A stretch of 64,000 nucleotides of DNA from Paenibacillus jilunlii (lineage in GTDB: Bacteria; Bacillota; Bacilli; Paenibacillales; Paenibacillaceae), in contig NZ_FNGM01000002.1 in NCBI RefSeq assembly GCF_900102965.1, forward strand, positions 176,559 to 240,558, in the 5' to 3' direction. Of this stretch, positions 43,852 through 52,384 are shown piece by piece (position 1 is the first letter of the stretch; the number at the start of each line of letters is the position of its first letter). Under the pieces are notes generated by a model. That model searched no databases. It was given only the letters and a program-made list of their open reading frames with translations, and was not told the DNA's origin. The translations under genes were made by a program, and so were the position numbers.

Positions 43852-44727
43852 TTAAAACGTCAAATCTCCGTCATACGAAGCGATCATCCGGTACAGCTCC
43901 GGCCGCCGGTCGCGGAAGATTCCCCACTCAATCCGGCCAACCTCCAGTGCGTCAAGATCGAATTCGCTGACCAGTACGGTCTGCTCATCCCGCCCGGCTT
44001 CAACAATCTTGTTGCCCTGCGGGCCAGCGATAAATGAAGAGCCGTAGAAGTTAATGCTGGACTCCTCATCGGTTTCTTCTCCGATCCGGTTCGAGGCTAC
44101 GACAGGAATCAGATTCGCCGCCGCATGGCCCAGCATGCAGGTCTGCCAGTGGTCTTTGGAATCAATTGAGCCATCCTGCGGCTCCGAACCAATGGCCGTT
44201 GGGTAGAACAGAATTTCCGCACCCATCAAGCTCATTACCCGCGCTGCCTCCGGATACCATTGATCCCAGCACACACCTACGCCGATTTTGGCATAGCGGG
44301 TGTTCCACACCTTAAATCCGGTATCCCCGGGATTGAAGTAGAACTTCTCTTCATAGCCTGGGCCATCCGGGATATGGCTTTTGCGGTACTTGCCCAGCAC
44401 CGTGCCATCGGCATCAATCACGGCCAAGGAGTTGTAACGGGCATAGTTTTTCTTTTCATAAAAGCTGATCGGCAGCACCACTTGCAGCTCCTTGGCGATG
44501 GCCTTGAAATGGTTCACCGCTTTGTTGTGCTCAAGCTCAGTGGCATAAGCATAATAATCGGATTTCTCCTTCTGGCAGAAATACGGGGTTTCAAACAGCT
44601 CCTGCAGCAGAATAATCTGCGCACCTTGGGCTGCAGCTTCTCTAACCAGTGTTTCCGCCTTGCGGATATTCTCATCAATGTCGCCCGAGCAGCTCATTTG
44701 CGTCGCGGCTACTTTTACGTTTCTCAC
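43852..44727 (-). CDS. aguB: N-carbamoylputrescine amidase
   Basis: 291-residue nitrilase-superfamily hydrolase that turns N-carbamoylputrescine into putrescine, CO2 and ammonia. The Glu-Lys-Cys triad is visible: Glu in ILLQELFETPYF, Lys in GKYRKSHIPDGPGYEEKFYF and Cys (about 151) in IGVGVCWDQWYPEAAR. FNPGDTGFKVW and the length match AguB. The start overlaps the aguA stop by four bases (ATGA type), so both are made together. It completes the agmatine deiminase route to putrescine. Confidence 0.94.
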   Translation of the reverse strand: MRNVKVAATQMSCSGDIDENIRKAETLVREAAAQGAQIILLQELFETPYFCQKEKSDYYAYATELEHNKAVNHFKAIAKELQVVLPISFYEKKNYARYNSLAVIDADGTVLGKYRKSHIPDGPGYEEKFYFNPGDTGFKVWNTRYAKIGVGVCWDQWYPEAARVMSLMGAEILFYPTAIGSEPQDGSIDSKDHWQTCMLGHAAANLIPVVASNRIGEETDEESSINFYGSSFIAGPQGNKIVEAGRDEQTVLVSEFDLDALEVGRIEWGIFRDRRPELYRMIASYDGDLTF

Positions 44728-45782
44728 AGTTCTGTCCTCCTTGCATAAATAGATGATCTCCCGGCAGGCATCTGCTGGGTGGTGCAGTGTACATTGCCGC
44801 CTTCACCAATCACGGCCATTCCGTCCACTGTGCGGATTCTGCGGTCCGGGAACAGTGCAGCAAGCTTCTCTTCGGCAAGCGCATCCGTCTCAGCGGCGGT
44901 GCCGCCGAACACCGGCAGGATAATCCCGCCGTTCACAAAATAAAAATTCAAATAGCTGAGCGTCAGACGGCTGCCGTCATAGTCGGTACGAGGCGGCTGC
45001 TGGATGGTGACAATCTCCAGCTTCCGGCCTTTGGCATCCACGGCATTCTCCAGAATGCGTAAATTCTCCCGTGTAATCTCATAATTCTCGTCCTGCGGGT
45101 CATCGCAGACCTGGATAATCACCTTGCCAGGTGCAGCGAAGCAGGCAATATTGTCAACATGACCATCCGTTTCATCCCCGCTTAGGCCGCGTTTCAGCCA
45201 AATGATGGTCTCTGTGCCCGTATATTTCCGCACGTATTCTTCAATTTCTTCCCGGTCCAGCTCCGGGTTGCGGTTCTTGTTCAGCAGGCATTCCTCGGTG
45301 GTAATGAGCGTACCTTCACCGTCCGTATGGATTGAGCCGCCTTCCATGACCAGCGGAGCATCGTAACGGGTCACCTGGACCTGCTCGAGAATCTGCGGAG
45401 CCACCTCATCATCAAGATCCCAAGGCGAATATTTGCCGCCCCAGGCATTGAATTTCCAGTTCACTCCTGCAAGAGCGCCATCCGCACCCTTCACAAAGGT
45501 CGGGCCGTTGTCACGCAGCCAGGCATCATTATGCCGGATCGGCAGCAATGTAACGTTGTCTCCCAGAGCCAGCTTCTCTATCTGCTCCAGCTCTTCGGGA
45601 TTGACTACCACGGTTACCGGCTCGAACTCGGCAATGGCCCGGATAATCTCGGCATAGCCGGCGCTCACCGCTTCATAATTATCCGGAAACACCATGGAAG
45701 CCTGAACTGGCCAGGAAATAAACGTGCGTTCATGTTCGCCCCATTCCGGCGGCATTGTATAGTTTAAATCTTTGGGATACAT
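44724..45782 (-). CDS. aguA: Agmatine deiminase
   Basis: 352-residue enzyme of the guanidino-modifying superfamily that converts agmatine to N-carbamoylputrescine and ammonia. Landmarks are MPPEWGEHERTFISWP, RHNDAWLRDNGPTFV, NAWGGKYSPWDLDDEV, LVMEGGSIHTDGEGT, DETDGHVDNIACF (catalytic His/Asp) and the nucleophile Cys (about 330) in GGNVHCTTQQMPAG. A promoter lies directly upstream (45848-45876). It is paired with aguB; an arginine decarboxylase gene that would supply agmatine is not in the window, so external agmatine is possible. Confidence 0.95.
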   Translation of the reverse strand: MYPKDLNYTMPPEWGEHERTFISWPVQASMVFPDNYEAVSAGYAEIIRAIAEFEPVTVVVNPEELEQIEKLALGDNVTLLPIRHNDAWLRDNGPTFVKGADGALAGVNWKFNAWGGKYSPWDLDDEVAPQILEQVQVTRYDAPLVMEGGSIHTDGEGTLITTEECLLNKNRNPELDREEIEEYVRKYTGTETIIWLKRGLSGDETDGHVDNIACFAAPGKVIIQVCDDPQDENYEITRENLRILENAVDAKGRKLEIVTIQQPPRTDYDGSRLTLSYLNFYFVNGGIILPVFGGTAAETDALAEEKLAALFPDRRIRTVDGMAVIGEGGNVHCTTQQMPAGRSSIYARRTEL

Positions 45783-45847
45783 TCTTATAATTACCTCTGC
45801 TATTCATATTTGGAGCGGGAAAGCTGTCCCGGAAAAGCTCCTTACCC

Positions 45848-45876
45848 ATCATACAATAATATAGGGATGCGCTCAA
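45848..45876 (-). promoter_or_regulatory. Promoter of aguA-aguB
   Basis: Minus strand TTGAGC (45871-45876), 17-base spacer, TATGAT (45848-45853). Confidence 0.7.
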
Positions 45877-45890
45877 TTGCCGGACAAGCA

Positions 45891-45918
45891 AATCCCCCTG
45901 GGAAAATCCAGGGGGATT
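45891..45918. terminator. Terminator of the YfcE-like phosphodiesterase gene
   Basis: Perfect 11-bp stem AATCCCCCTGG (45891-45901) with CCAGGGGGATT (45908-45918); only a weak T-rich tail. Confidence 0.7.
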
Positions 45919-45932
45919 AGGGCCAGCTATTT

Positions 45933-46475
45933 TTACAGGTGGATCTGCTTCACAATTTTTCCGGCAAAATCCTTGATGATGAATTCTCCATTCTCCAGGA
46001 TCGCGTAGGAGTTGGGATTATTCTCTTTTGGCAGCGAGATTGAGCCGGGATTTAGTACCGTGATGCCTTCTCTGACCTCAGCTACCGGGAGGTGGGTATG
46101 CCCCTGAATAAAAACATCGCCCGGCGCAAGCGGAGGCAGATTGTCGATGCTGAAGCCATGCCCGTGGGTGGCATAGATCTTCCGGCCTTCATGAAGGATC
46201 AGCACATAGTCGCCCATCATCGGGAACTGCAGCAGCATCTGATCGACCTCGGCGTCACAGTTGCCGCGCACGGCCACCAGCGATTTGCCATAGGCATTCA
46301 GCCTGGCGGCGACTCCCTGGGGATCATAACCATCCGGCAGCGGATTCCTTGGCCCGTGGTACAGGAAGTCGCCCAGCACAACAAGCGTATGCGGCTGCTC
46401 CTCCTCCGCCTTCGCCAAAGCCTGCTCCAGCCAATGCAGCGATCCGTGAATATCCGAAATGAACATCAGTTTCAT
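45933..46475 (-). CDS. YfcE-like metallophosphoesterase
   Basis: 180-residue calcineurin-type phosphodiesterase. The metal-binding motifs appear in order: FISDIHGS (D-x-H), VVLGDFLYHGPRN (GDxxxHGPRN, close to E. coli YfcE), AVRGNCDAEVD (GNCD), ATHGHGFS and FIQGHTHLPVA (GHTH). It is likely a cyclic or mono phosphodiesterase of unknown natural substrate. ATG 46475 is chosen because AAGGAG lies eight bases upstream; the 17 codons before it have no start signal. A terminator follows at 45891. Confidence 0.9.
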   Translation of the reverse strand: MKLMFISDIHGSLHWLEQALAKAEEEQPHTLVVLGDFLYHGPRNPLPDGYDPQGVAARLNAYGKSLVAVRGNCDAEVDQMLLQFPMMGDYVLILHEGRKIYATHGHGFSIDNLPPLAPGDVFIQGHTHLPVAEVREGITVLNPGSISLPKENNPNSYAILENGEFIIKDFAGKIVKQIHL

Positions 46476-46546
46476 GATACATTCTCCTTTTATGTGGTCT
46501 ATGTATCTATTTATCTTAACCTGCAAGGGACCGGAAACGCAAAGCA

Positions 46547-46564
46547 GACGCCCCGCAGGGCGTC
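46547..46564. terminator. Probable terminator of gltD
   Basis: GACGCCC/GGGCGTC hairpin with a small loop between gltD and the next gene; the T-tail is poor. Confidence 0.55.
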
Positions 46565-46593
46565 CTGAACCTCAGGTTCTTATCCAGCATGGC

Positions 46594-48078
46594 TTAAGGC
46601 AGATTCGAGGAACCCGTGAGGAACCGGTCCACTTCCCGTGCTGCCTGCCGCCCTTCATTAATCGCCCACACCACAAGGCTCTGGCCGCGCCGTATATCCC
46701 CTGCGGCAAATACGCCTTCCACATTAGTTGCCTGTGTTCCAAACTCAGCTTTGGCGTTGGAGCGCTCATCACGCTCTACTCCAAGCTGGCCGAGCACAGT
46801 CTCTTCCGGTCCGGTGAATCCCAGGGCGAGCAGCACAAGCTGCGCCTTGATGACTTCTTCACTGCCCGGAACCTCAACCGGCACCATCCGGCCCTGCTCA
46901 TTCCGGCTCCATTCAATACGCACAGTATGCAGCTCCTGCACATGTCCGCCGTCGTCTCCAACAAAACGTTTCGTGTTCACAAGATACCGGCGCGGATCTT
47001 CCTGATACAGCGAAGCCGCTTCCTGCTGGCCATAATCGACCTTCAACACCTTCGGCCATTCCGGCCAAGGGTTACCCGCCTGGCGGGTAAGCGGAGACTG
47101 CGGCATAATCTCCAGCTGGATCACACTGCGGCAGCCGTGGCGGATGGAAGTCGCCACACAGTCTGTGCCTGTATCCCCGCCGCCAATGACGACCACATCT
47201 TTGCCGGCCGCCGAGATGTACTCGCCGTCTGCGAGACCGGAGTCGAGCAGACTCTTAGTATTCAGTGTCAGGAACTCCATCGCCTGATGAATGCCCCGCA
47301 GCCCGCGCCCTTCCAGTGCCAGATCACGCGCCTGCGTGGAGCCGCCGCAGAGCACCACTGCATCATGTTCCTCCTTCAGCTGTGATGCGGCAATATCTCT
47401 GCCGATCTCGGTACGGGTAACAAAGGTAATGCCTTCTGCTGCCAGCAGATCCACGCGGCGCTGTACAGTCTTTTTGTCGAGCTTCATGTTCGGGATTCCG
47501 TAAGTCAGCAGGCCGCCGATGCGGTCTGCACGTTCATATACGGTGACACTGTGTCCTGCCTTGTTCAGCTGTGCGGCACAAGCAAGGCCTGCCGGGCCGG
47601 AGCCGACGATCGCAATCTTTTTGCCCGTACGGGTGAGCGGCGGCTGGGGAACGATCCACCCTTCCTCAAAACCTCTGTCCACTATGGCTTTCTCAATGGA
47701 TTTGATGGTGACCGGCTTGCCGTTCATGCCCACGGTACATGCACCTTCGCAGGGCGCAGGGCAGACACGTCCGGTAAACTCCGGAAAGTTATTGGTCTTG
47801 TGCAGCCGTTTCAGGGCTACCTCCCAGTTACCGCGGTAAACCATATCATTCCATTCCGGAATAAGATTGTGCAGCGGACAGCCGGAAGCCATCCCCGAGA
47901 GCAGCCGCCCCACATGGCAGAACGGCGTACCGCAATCCATGCAGCGCGCGCCCTGCTCCCGGAGCTTCTCCTCATCCATCGGCTGTGCAAATTCATTCCA
48001 GTTCTTGATCCGCTCCAAAGGCTCGCACTCCGCAGGAGTCTGCCGCTGATATTCGAGAAATCCTGTTGCTTTACCCAT
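46594..48078 (-). CDS. gltD: Glutamate synthase small subunit
   Basis: 494-residue NADPH-binding iron-sulfur flavoprotein that feeds electrons to the large glutamate synthase subunit. It starts [14 protein letters not shown]. Cysteine clusters [15 protein letters not shown] and [15 protein letters not shown] bind Fe-S centres. The FAD Rossmann motif is [16 protein letters not shown] (about 150) and the NAD(P)H motif [17 protein letters not shown] (about 290); [19 protein letters not shown] closes the FAD site. ATG 48078 has GGAGG eight bases before it; a longer frame upstream is unsupported. The large-subunit gene gltB is not next to it, which is unusual. A possible GlnR/TnrA box lies upstream. 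Confidence 0.93.
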   Translation of the reverse strand: MGKATGFLEYQRQTPAECEPLERIKNWNEFAQPMDEEKLREQGARCMDCGTPFCHVGRLLSGMASGCPLHNLIPEWNDMVYRGNWEVALKRLHKTNNFPEFTGRVCPAPCEGACTVGMNGKPVTIKSIEKAIVDRGFEEGWIVPQPPLTRTGKKIAIVGSGPAGLACAAQLNKAGHSVTVYERADRIGGLLTYGIPNMKLDKKTVQRRVDLLAAEGITFVTRTEIGRDIAASQLKEEHDAVVLCGGSTQARDLALEGRGLRGIHQAMEFLTLNTKSLLDSGLADGEYISAAGKDVVVIGGGDTGTDCVATSIRHGCRSVIQLEIMPQSPLTRQAGNPWPEWPKVLKVDYGQQEAASLYQEDPRRYLVNTKRFVGDDGGHVQELHTVRIEWSRNEQGRMVPVEVPGSEEVIKAQLVLLALGFTGPEETVLGQLGVERDERSNAKAEFGTQATNVEGVFAAGDIRRGQSLVVWAINEGRQAAREVDRFLTGSSNLP

Positions 48079-48286
48079 CCCTGTCATCCTCCGAGTCTCT
48101 CTGATTGGCCGCCGTATATTAAAGGGCGGCATTCTTGCCCCATTCGGCTCCAAAAAGACAGTTACTCTCTGTCACCGACTGATCATTTGTCACTGTAAAG
48201 CAGCAAAGCAAAAAGCTGTGACAAGGCGGGTTTCCGCCTGAAATGACTTCATATTATCATCTATCCTCTATAGCCTAAATGAGTAA

Positions 48287-48303
48287 TGTCACATTTTTTA
48301 AAT
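48287..48303. promoter_or_regulatory. Possible GlnR/TnrA nitrogen-control box upstream of gltD
   Basis: TGTCACATTTTTTAAAT matches the consensus TGTNANATTTTNTNACA at all fixed positions except the last CA. The gltD leader also holds a CAGGCGG/CCGCCTG hairpin (about 48216-48231). Confidence 0.35.
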
Positions 48304-48338
48304 AAAATTCCGGGGATGGGCAACGCTATTTTAATAGA

Positions 48339-48515
48339 CTATTGTTCCTTTGCTGCATGATAAATGGAATTGAGCACACCCAGCAGAATTGAGGTAACCG
48401 GGAACACCACACAGTTGACATCCCAGCTTCCAAAAACAAACCCGCTGATCAGGAGAGTGACGACGGCCAGCGGCCGGATAATGGCTGCGGCGTAGCCCAT
48501 GACCCGGTTCTTCTT
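48339..48515 (-). pseudogene. In-frame 3' continuation of the HAAS-type gene beyond a TAA stop
   Basis: Immediately after the TAA (48518-48516) of the upstream gene the same frame runs on for 58 sense codons to TAG. It encodes KKNRVMGYAAAIIRPLAV and then a second hydrophobic helix ILLGVLNSIYH. Two membrane helices separated by SWDVN are what I recall as the usual C-terminus of such HAAS/permease-prefix proteins. The simplest reading is a nonsense change (for example AAA to TAA) that cuts off the last two helices. Independent translation from the internal ATG 48500 (53 residues) is possible but the ribosome binding site is poor. Confidence 0.65.
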
Positions 48516-49304
48516 TTACTTTTCCCGGGTATACTCGCCCTCCTTAAGCAGAAAGCTGAAGCTCTCCTTGATGGTCCCATAGTAAATGAACAGAAAAACA
48601 GCCACAGCAATCAGTGAGAGTAAAAGCACCACGCCATACCCGGAAGAATCGTTATTGATGAGAGACCCCGCAATGACCGGAACGGGACTTAATACACACA
48701 GGCATACGCCCATCACCAGGGACAAAGTATACGTCGAGGCATAAGCACTGCTGCGCTGCTGAATCTCGGACCGCAAATGATGCGGCAGGTTAAAGCCTTT
48801 GTGCAAATACTTATAATTTTCCAGCATCATGCCGCTGAATATGAATAGCCCAACCGCCAAAGCCACCAGTATAAGCAAAGCCACCACACCTAAGATTCCA
48901 GCAGCATCTTCCGAGAGGATTCCTTGTAGAAAGCCGGTCTCAGCCAGGACATCGAGCAGAATCAGCAGCGCAGGCCCTATGAGGCACAGCATCACACCAA
49001 TCCCTATCATGAACCCCGCTTTCTTCTTGGCAACCATGTAGTCCCAGGTATCCTCCGGTGCCAGCACAGGAAGATTGTCTTCCTCGCCTTCAACCGCAAT
49101 ATCCAGCTCTTCCATCAGTTCATCAATGTTGCCGAACTCGGAGATCACGATGCCAACGGCCTCATTTTCGGTTTTGCCTTCTTCTTTCAGCTCACGGTAC
49201 TTCTCTTCCATGCTCGCCAGCAAGTCCTGCTTGACCCCTTCTATCTGCGAGGTCTTAGGCAGAGCGGCAAACATATTGTTCAAATAACCGATGATGGTGT
49301 CCAT
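48516..49304 (-). CDS. HAAS/permease-prefix-domain membrane protein (probably truncated)
   Basis: 262 residues. The N-terminal helical domain (about 1-70), DTIIGYLNNMFAALPKTSQI and AVGIVISEFGNIDELMEEL, is the HAAS or DUF1700-like signalling domain that often follows PadR genes. Then come four hydrophobic helices: about 95-120, 135-160, 195-220 and 225-245. It ends LLKEGEYTREK at a TAA, and the following in-frame segment completes the family-like C-terminus. Adjacent to and co-transcribed with padR, it is probably controlled by that repressor in an envelope-stress or antibiotic response. Function in the truncated form is uncertain. Confidence 0.78.
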   Translation of the reverse strand: MDTIIGYLNNMFAALPKTSQIEGVKQDLLASMEEKYRELKEEGKTENEAVGIVISEFGNIDELMEELDIAVEGEEDNLPVLAPEDTWDYMVAKKKAGFMIGIGVMLCLIGPALLILLDVLAETGFLQGILSEDAAGILGVVALLILVALAVGLFIFSGMMLENYKYLHKGFNLPHHLRSEIQQRSSAYASTYTLSLVMGVCLCVLSPVPVIAGSLINNDSSGYGVVLLLSLIAVAVFLFIYYGTIKESFSFLLKEGEYTREK

Positions 49305-49310
49305 TCCTGA

Positions 49311-49637
49311 TCACAGCTCCTTAATGAATTTGTTTACAACTTCCTGGGTAATCAGCCACTCGGCACATTTCTCATGGTAATAGGCCAGCCCCTCCGGAGT
49401 GATGCGGTAGTAGGTGCGACGCTTCCCCTGTGTCTCATCCTTATAAAAAGAGCAGATGTACCCATTCTTCTCCAGCCGGGTAAACGCTGAATAAAGGGTG
49501 GTTTCCTTCATAATATATTTCTCATCCGACAGCTTCCTGATATTCTTGGCGATCTCGTAACCATAGGATTCTCCGTCCAATAGCATGTATAAAATAAATG
49601 TATCGTTGTATCCGCGGATCACATCGCTGCTGATCAA
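49311..49637 (-). CDS. PadR-family transcriptional regulator
   Basis: 108-residue winged-helix repressor of the short PadR-s2 class. It shows GYNDTFILYMLLDGESYGYE, IMKETTLYSAFTRLEKNGYI (recognition helix), GKRRTYYRITPEGLAYYHEK and a short C-terminal dimer helix. The start is TTG 49637, with AAGGAGG seven bases before it. It precedes the HAAS-type gene by six bases. Its probable operator, a long palindrome, surrounds its own -10 region, so autorepression is expected. Confidence 0.9.
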   Translation of the reverse strand: MISSDVIRGYNDTFILYMLLDGESYGYEIAKNIRKLSDEKYIMKETTLYSAFTRLEKNGYICSFYKDETQGKRRTYYRITPEGLAYYHEKCAEWLITQEVVNKFIKEL

Positions 49638-49658
49638 TGATCTTCCTCCTTACTTCAC

Positions 49659-49712
49659 CTGTCGTACTACATCTGTCGTAGTAATTGCATTGTAGCATAA
49701 TTACTACGACAG
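49659..49712 (-). promoter_or_regulatory. padR promoter enclosed in a 14-bp-arm palindrome
   Basis: CTGTCGTAGTAATT (49673-49686) and its exact inverse AATTACTACGACAG (49699-49712) flank a minus-strand -10 TACAAT (49689-49694). A further CTGTCGTA half-site lies at 49659-49666. This is a typical autoregulatory PadR operator. Confidence 0.75.
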
Positions 49713-49757
49713 GTGTAGTATTAATTTTGGAAAAATGAGCCTGTTTTTTTCTTGAAC

Positions 49758-49796
49758 AAAAAAGCTACACTGCTCATCACGGGACAGCGTAGCCTT
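49758..49796 (-). terminator. Minus-strand terminator before the padR operon
   Basis: Imperfect stem 49762-49772 with 49785-49796 and a minus-strand T6. It insulates padR from transcripts entering from the repeat cluster side. Confidence 0.65.
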
Positions 49797-49904
49797 TATG
49801 GATTTTAGGTTTAGGTTGCCTGGGTACTCTGTAGCCTACCCTTGCCAAAGTGAAGCGATCTTCTCCCAGCCCTTCCTGATTGGATCGGCAGATCGGCGCA
49901 ACTC

Positions 49905-50141
49905 CAAGTGGAAAAAGGTTAACTAATTTGCCCCGGCACCCTGTTCTCCAAAGATTAAGTGGAAAAAGGTACACTAATTCAGCTCATTTTCCCCCTGACA
50001 AGGTAATAGGGTCCAATTAAGTTCCCTTTTTCCACTTCAATCTCACAATTGTTGATTTTGGGGAGAAATAAGTTCCCTTTTTCCCACTAGCGCTTGCGAA
50101 AAAGGCGGTGAGCAAGCGCTTGTGGGAAAAAGGATAACTAA
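49905..50141. repeat. GTGGAAAAAG-type intergenic repeat cluster, locus 3
   Basis: The largest cluster. AAGTGGAAAAAGG units at 49905 and 49957 are followed by the 81-base element 49957-50037 (reverse homologue of 14467-14547), a TTGTTGATTTTGGGGAGAAA unit (about 50049-50094) and a perfect hairpin AGCGCTTGC/GCAAGCGCT (50089-50121), closed by GTGGGAAAAAGGATAACTAA. No credible gene is present between 49797 and 50255. Confidence 0.8.
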
Positions 50142-50255
50142 TCCGATCGATTCGCACCCTTACTGGTGATTTTGCTTAACTTCCCCGCTCCGTTAAATGA
50201 TTCTATCGCTCCTCATTCATGTATAATTACCTATACAGCAAAAAATACAGCAAAA

Positions 50256-50301
50256 AAAGACTGTCCCGTAGGCAGATGACTCTACCCTTAAGACAGTCTT
50301 T
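50256..50301 (-). terminator. Terminator of the pullulanase gene
   Basis: AAAGACTGTC (50256-50265) pairs with GACAGTCTTT (50292-50301); an A-run on the plus strand gives a T-tail on the minus strand. Confidence 0.82.
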
Positions 50302-50337
50302 ATATTCTTCAATGACGTGATTCTGGCCTTCGTCCGG

Positions 50338-52311
50338 CTAAGCCTGAACAGCGAGTACAACCATCCCTATACCCTTAACAGTCAGCCGCCCGTCTGTCTG
50401 GAGCACCGCCAGCTCTTCGCCCAGCAGCGGCTCCCAACCTCCCAGCGGCGGCAGCGCAAGCGTTGACCCCTTCGGATTGGTATTGTAGACAACGTACAGA
50501 TGCTGCGCCTCATCGCCACCGGCATGCTCCCGCAGGGTATAAGCTATAGCACCCGCCGGCGCCTTCTCAAAAAACAGCTTCGCGCGGATTTCTTCTGCAC
50601 TGCGCAGCCGGAAGGCAGGATGTGCCCGGCGCAGCGTGATGAGCTTTTTCATGTAAGCAACATCGTCCGCATACGCGGCACAGCGCTCCCAGTCCAGCCA
50701 ATTGATCTCGACCGGTGACCTGAAGCTGTTCTCCACCCCATCTTTGGTGCGCAGAAATTCCTGTCCGGCATGAATAAATGGAATTCCCTGGCTTGTCAGG
50801 ACCATGGCGGAAGCCAGACGGTGCATCGCACGGTGCTGTTCGTTGCTGGCCTTAGGGGAGGACAAGACAATTTTATCCCACAGGGTATGGTTGTCATGGC
50901 ACTCCATATAGTTCACGCATTGCTGGGGTTCATCGGCAAATTGGCCGGTTGTCTGTCCGTACACCACTCCCCCGGTAATTCCTGTCTTTACCGCCTGCTC
51001 CAGTCCCGATCTGCCGCCGATAAAGCCGGGGTCATCCGGCAGGAAAATGTTGCCCTTCACCGCATCACGGTAACCATCGTTGAATTGTCCAATCCCCGGC
51101 AGTGCATCCGCATTGCTCTGATTAGCCAGCCGTTCCATGGCAAGCTCGGTCTCCATGATCCAACCCTCGCCAATTGTCATGATCGAAGGGTCGATTTCAT
51201 CCAGCCGTCTGCGGACTTCCGCCATTGTATCAATATCAATCAGGCCCATCAGATCAAAACGGAAACCGTCCAAATGATATTCTTTGGCCCAGTAAAGCAC
51301 CGAATCCACAATAAAACGGGACATCATTATACGCTCTGAAGCCGTATCGTTGCCGCAGCCTGAGCCGTTGGAGAGACTGCCATCCCGCTTATAGCGCAGA
51401 TAATAGCCGGGAACGAGTTTGGTGAAATTCACACGGTACCCGTCATAGACATGGTTGTAGACCACATCCATGATAACGCGCAGACCCCGGTCATGGAGCG
51501 CCTGGATCATGGTTTTGAGCTCGGTAATGCGCAGGCCCGGCAGATAGGGGTCTGTTGCATAGGAACCCTCCGGCGCGTTGAAATTCTTCGGATCATAGCC
51601 CCAGTTAAAGTGCGGCTGATCTAGCTTGGTCTCATCCACACTCTCTGTGGAGTAGTCGTAGATCGGCAGCAGCTGGATATGCGTCACCCCAAGATCAGCG
51701 ATATGATCCAGTCCGGTCAGTATCCCCCCCGGACCCCGTGTTCCGCTTTCGGCGAGACCCAGATATTGTCCTTTGTGGGCAATCCCGCTGGCCGGATGAA
51801 TGGACAAATCCCGCAGATGAAGCTCATAAATAACCGCGTCCACTGGATGAGCCAAAGGCGGAGTATCTGAAGGCAGCTTATCCTCAGCCCACCGCTCCGG
51901 GTCCGTTTTGCGCAGATCAATAATCGCCGCTCTATCCCCATTTACACCGACAGCCCGGGCATAAGGGTCTGCCGCCTCATTCCACTGCTCTCCGATACGC
52001 ACGCGGTAGGTATACAGCTTGCCCTCCAGATCACCGGAAACCGTCAGTCTCCAGGTCCCCCGCACCTCGCGGACCATAGGCAGGCGGCGGCCGACAGTCT
52101 GCTCCCAGGAGTCATACAGCACAACCTCCGCCTCCTGGGCCGTAGGCGCCCACAGACAAAATGCTGAGCAGGCCGGTGTATAAGCGAGGCCAAGGTCATC
52201 TCCGTCATAGCTGAACAGCTTGTCAAAATCCTGGTCGAATACAGAAACCCCGCTGGTAGCTGCAGGATCTCCAAAGTAGATAGGTTCTTCCATTTCCCTT
52301 TGTACTGACAT
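50338..52311 (-). CDS. pulA: Type I pullulanase (GH13 debranching enzyme)
   Basis: 657-residue cytoplasmic alpha-1,6-glucosidase; no signal peptide. The N-terminal CBM48-like beta domain (about 40-140) contains AFCLWAPTAQEAEVVLYD. The catalytic barrel has the type I pullulanase signature FNWGYDPKNF, VVYNHVYDG, the nucleophile Asp (about 351) in DGFRFDLMGLID, the acid Glu (about 380) in MTIGEGWIM and MECHDNHTLWDK. It probably trims branched maltodextrins or glycogen taken into the cell. ATG 52311 follows a GGGG stretch by about 11 bases. The promoter overlaps a LacI/CcpA-like operator. Confidence 0.95.
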   Translation of the reverse strand: MSVQREMEEPIYFGDPAATSGVSVFDQDFDKLFSYDGDDLGLAYTPACSAFCLWAPTAQEAEVVLYDSWEQTVGRRLPMVREVRGTWRLTVSGDLEGKLYTYRVRIGEQWNEAADPYARAVGVNGDRAAIIDLRKTDPERWAEDKLPSDTPPLAHPVDAVIYELHLRDLSIHPASGIAHKGQYLGLAESGTRGPGGILTGLDHIADLGVTHIQLLPIYDYSTESVDETKLDQPHFNWGYDPKNFNAPEGSYATDPYLPGLRITELKTMIQALHDRGLRVIMDVVYNHVYDGYRVNFTKLVPGYYLRYKRDGSLSNGSGCGNDTASERIMMSRFIVDSVLYWAKEYHLDGFRFDLMGLIDIDTMAEVRRRLDEIDPSIMTIGEGWIMETELAMERLANQSNADALPGIGQFNDGYRDAVKGNIFLPDDPGFIGGRSGLEQAVKTGITGGVVYGQTTGQFADEPQQCVNYMECHDNHTLWDKIVLSSPKASNEQHRAMHRLASAMVLTSQGIPFIHAGQEFLRTKDGVENSFRSPVEINWLDWERCAAYADDVAYMKKLITLRRAHPAFRLRSAEEIRAKLFFEKAPAGAIAYTLREHAGGDEAQHLYVVYNTNPKGSTLALPPLGGWEPLLGEELAVLQTDGRLTVKGIGMVVLAVQA

Positions 52312-52345
52312 CCAAATATTCCCCTTTTCCCCTTATTAATTGGAT

Positions 52346-52381
52346 ATTATACCCTGATCAACAAGTTTGTGCAAACGTTTG
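52346..52381 (-). promoter_or_regulatory. pulA promoter overlapped by a LacI/CcpA-type operator
   Basis: Minus strand TTGCAC (52369-52374), 17-base spacer, TATAAT (52346-52351). The perfect palindrome CAAACGTTTG (52372-52381) overlaps the -35; its AAACGTTT core is typical of LacI-family and catabolite-control sites. Confidence 0.78.
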
Positions 52382-52384
52382 TAC

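Noticed and set aside
49777..49974. 65-codon minus-strand frame across repeat locus 3
   Set aside because: It is made of repeat sequence and runs into a terminator; repeat-derived frames like this are likely spurious.
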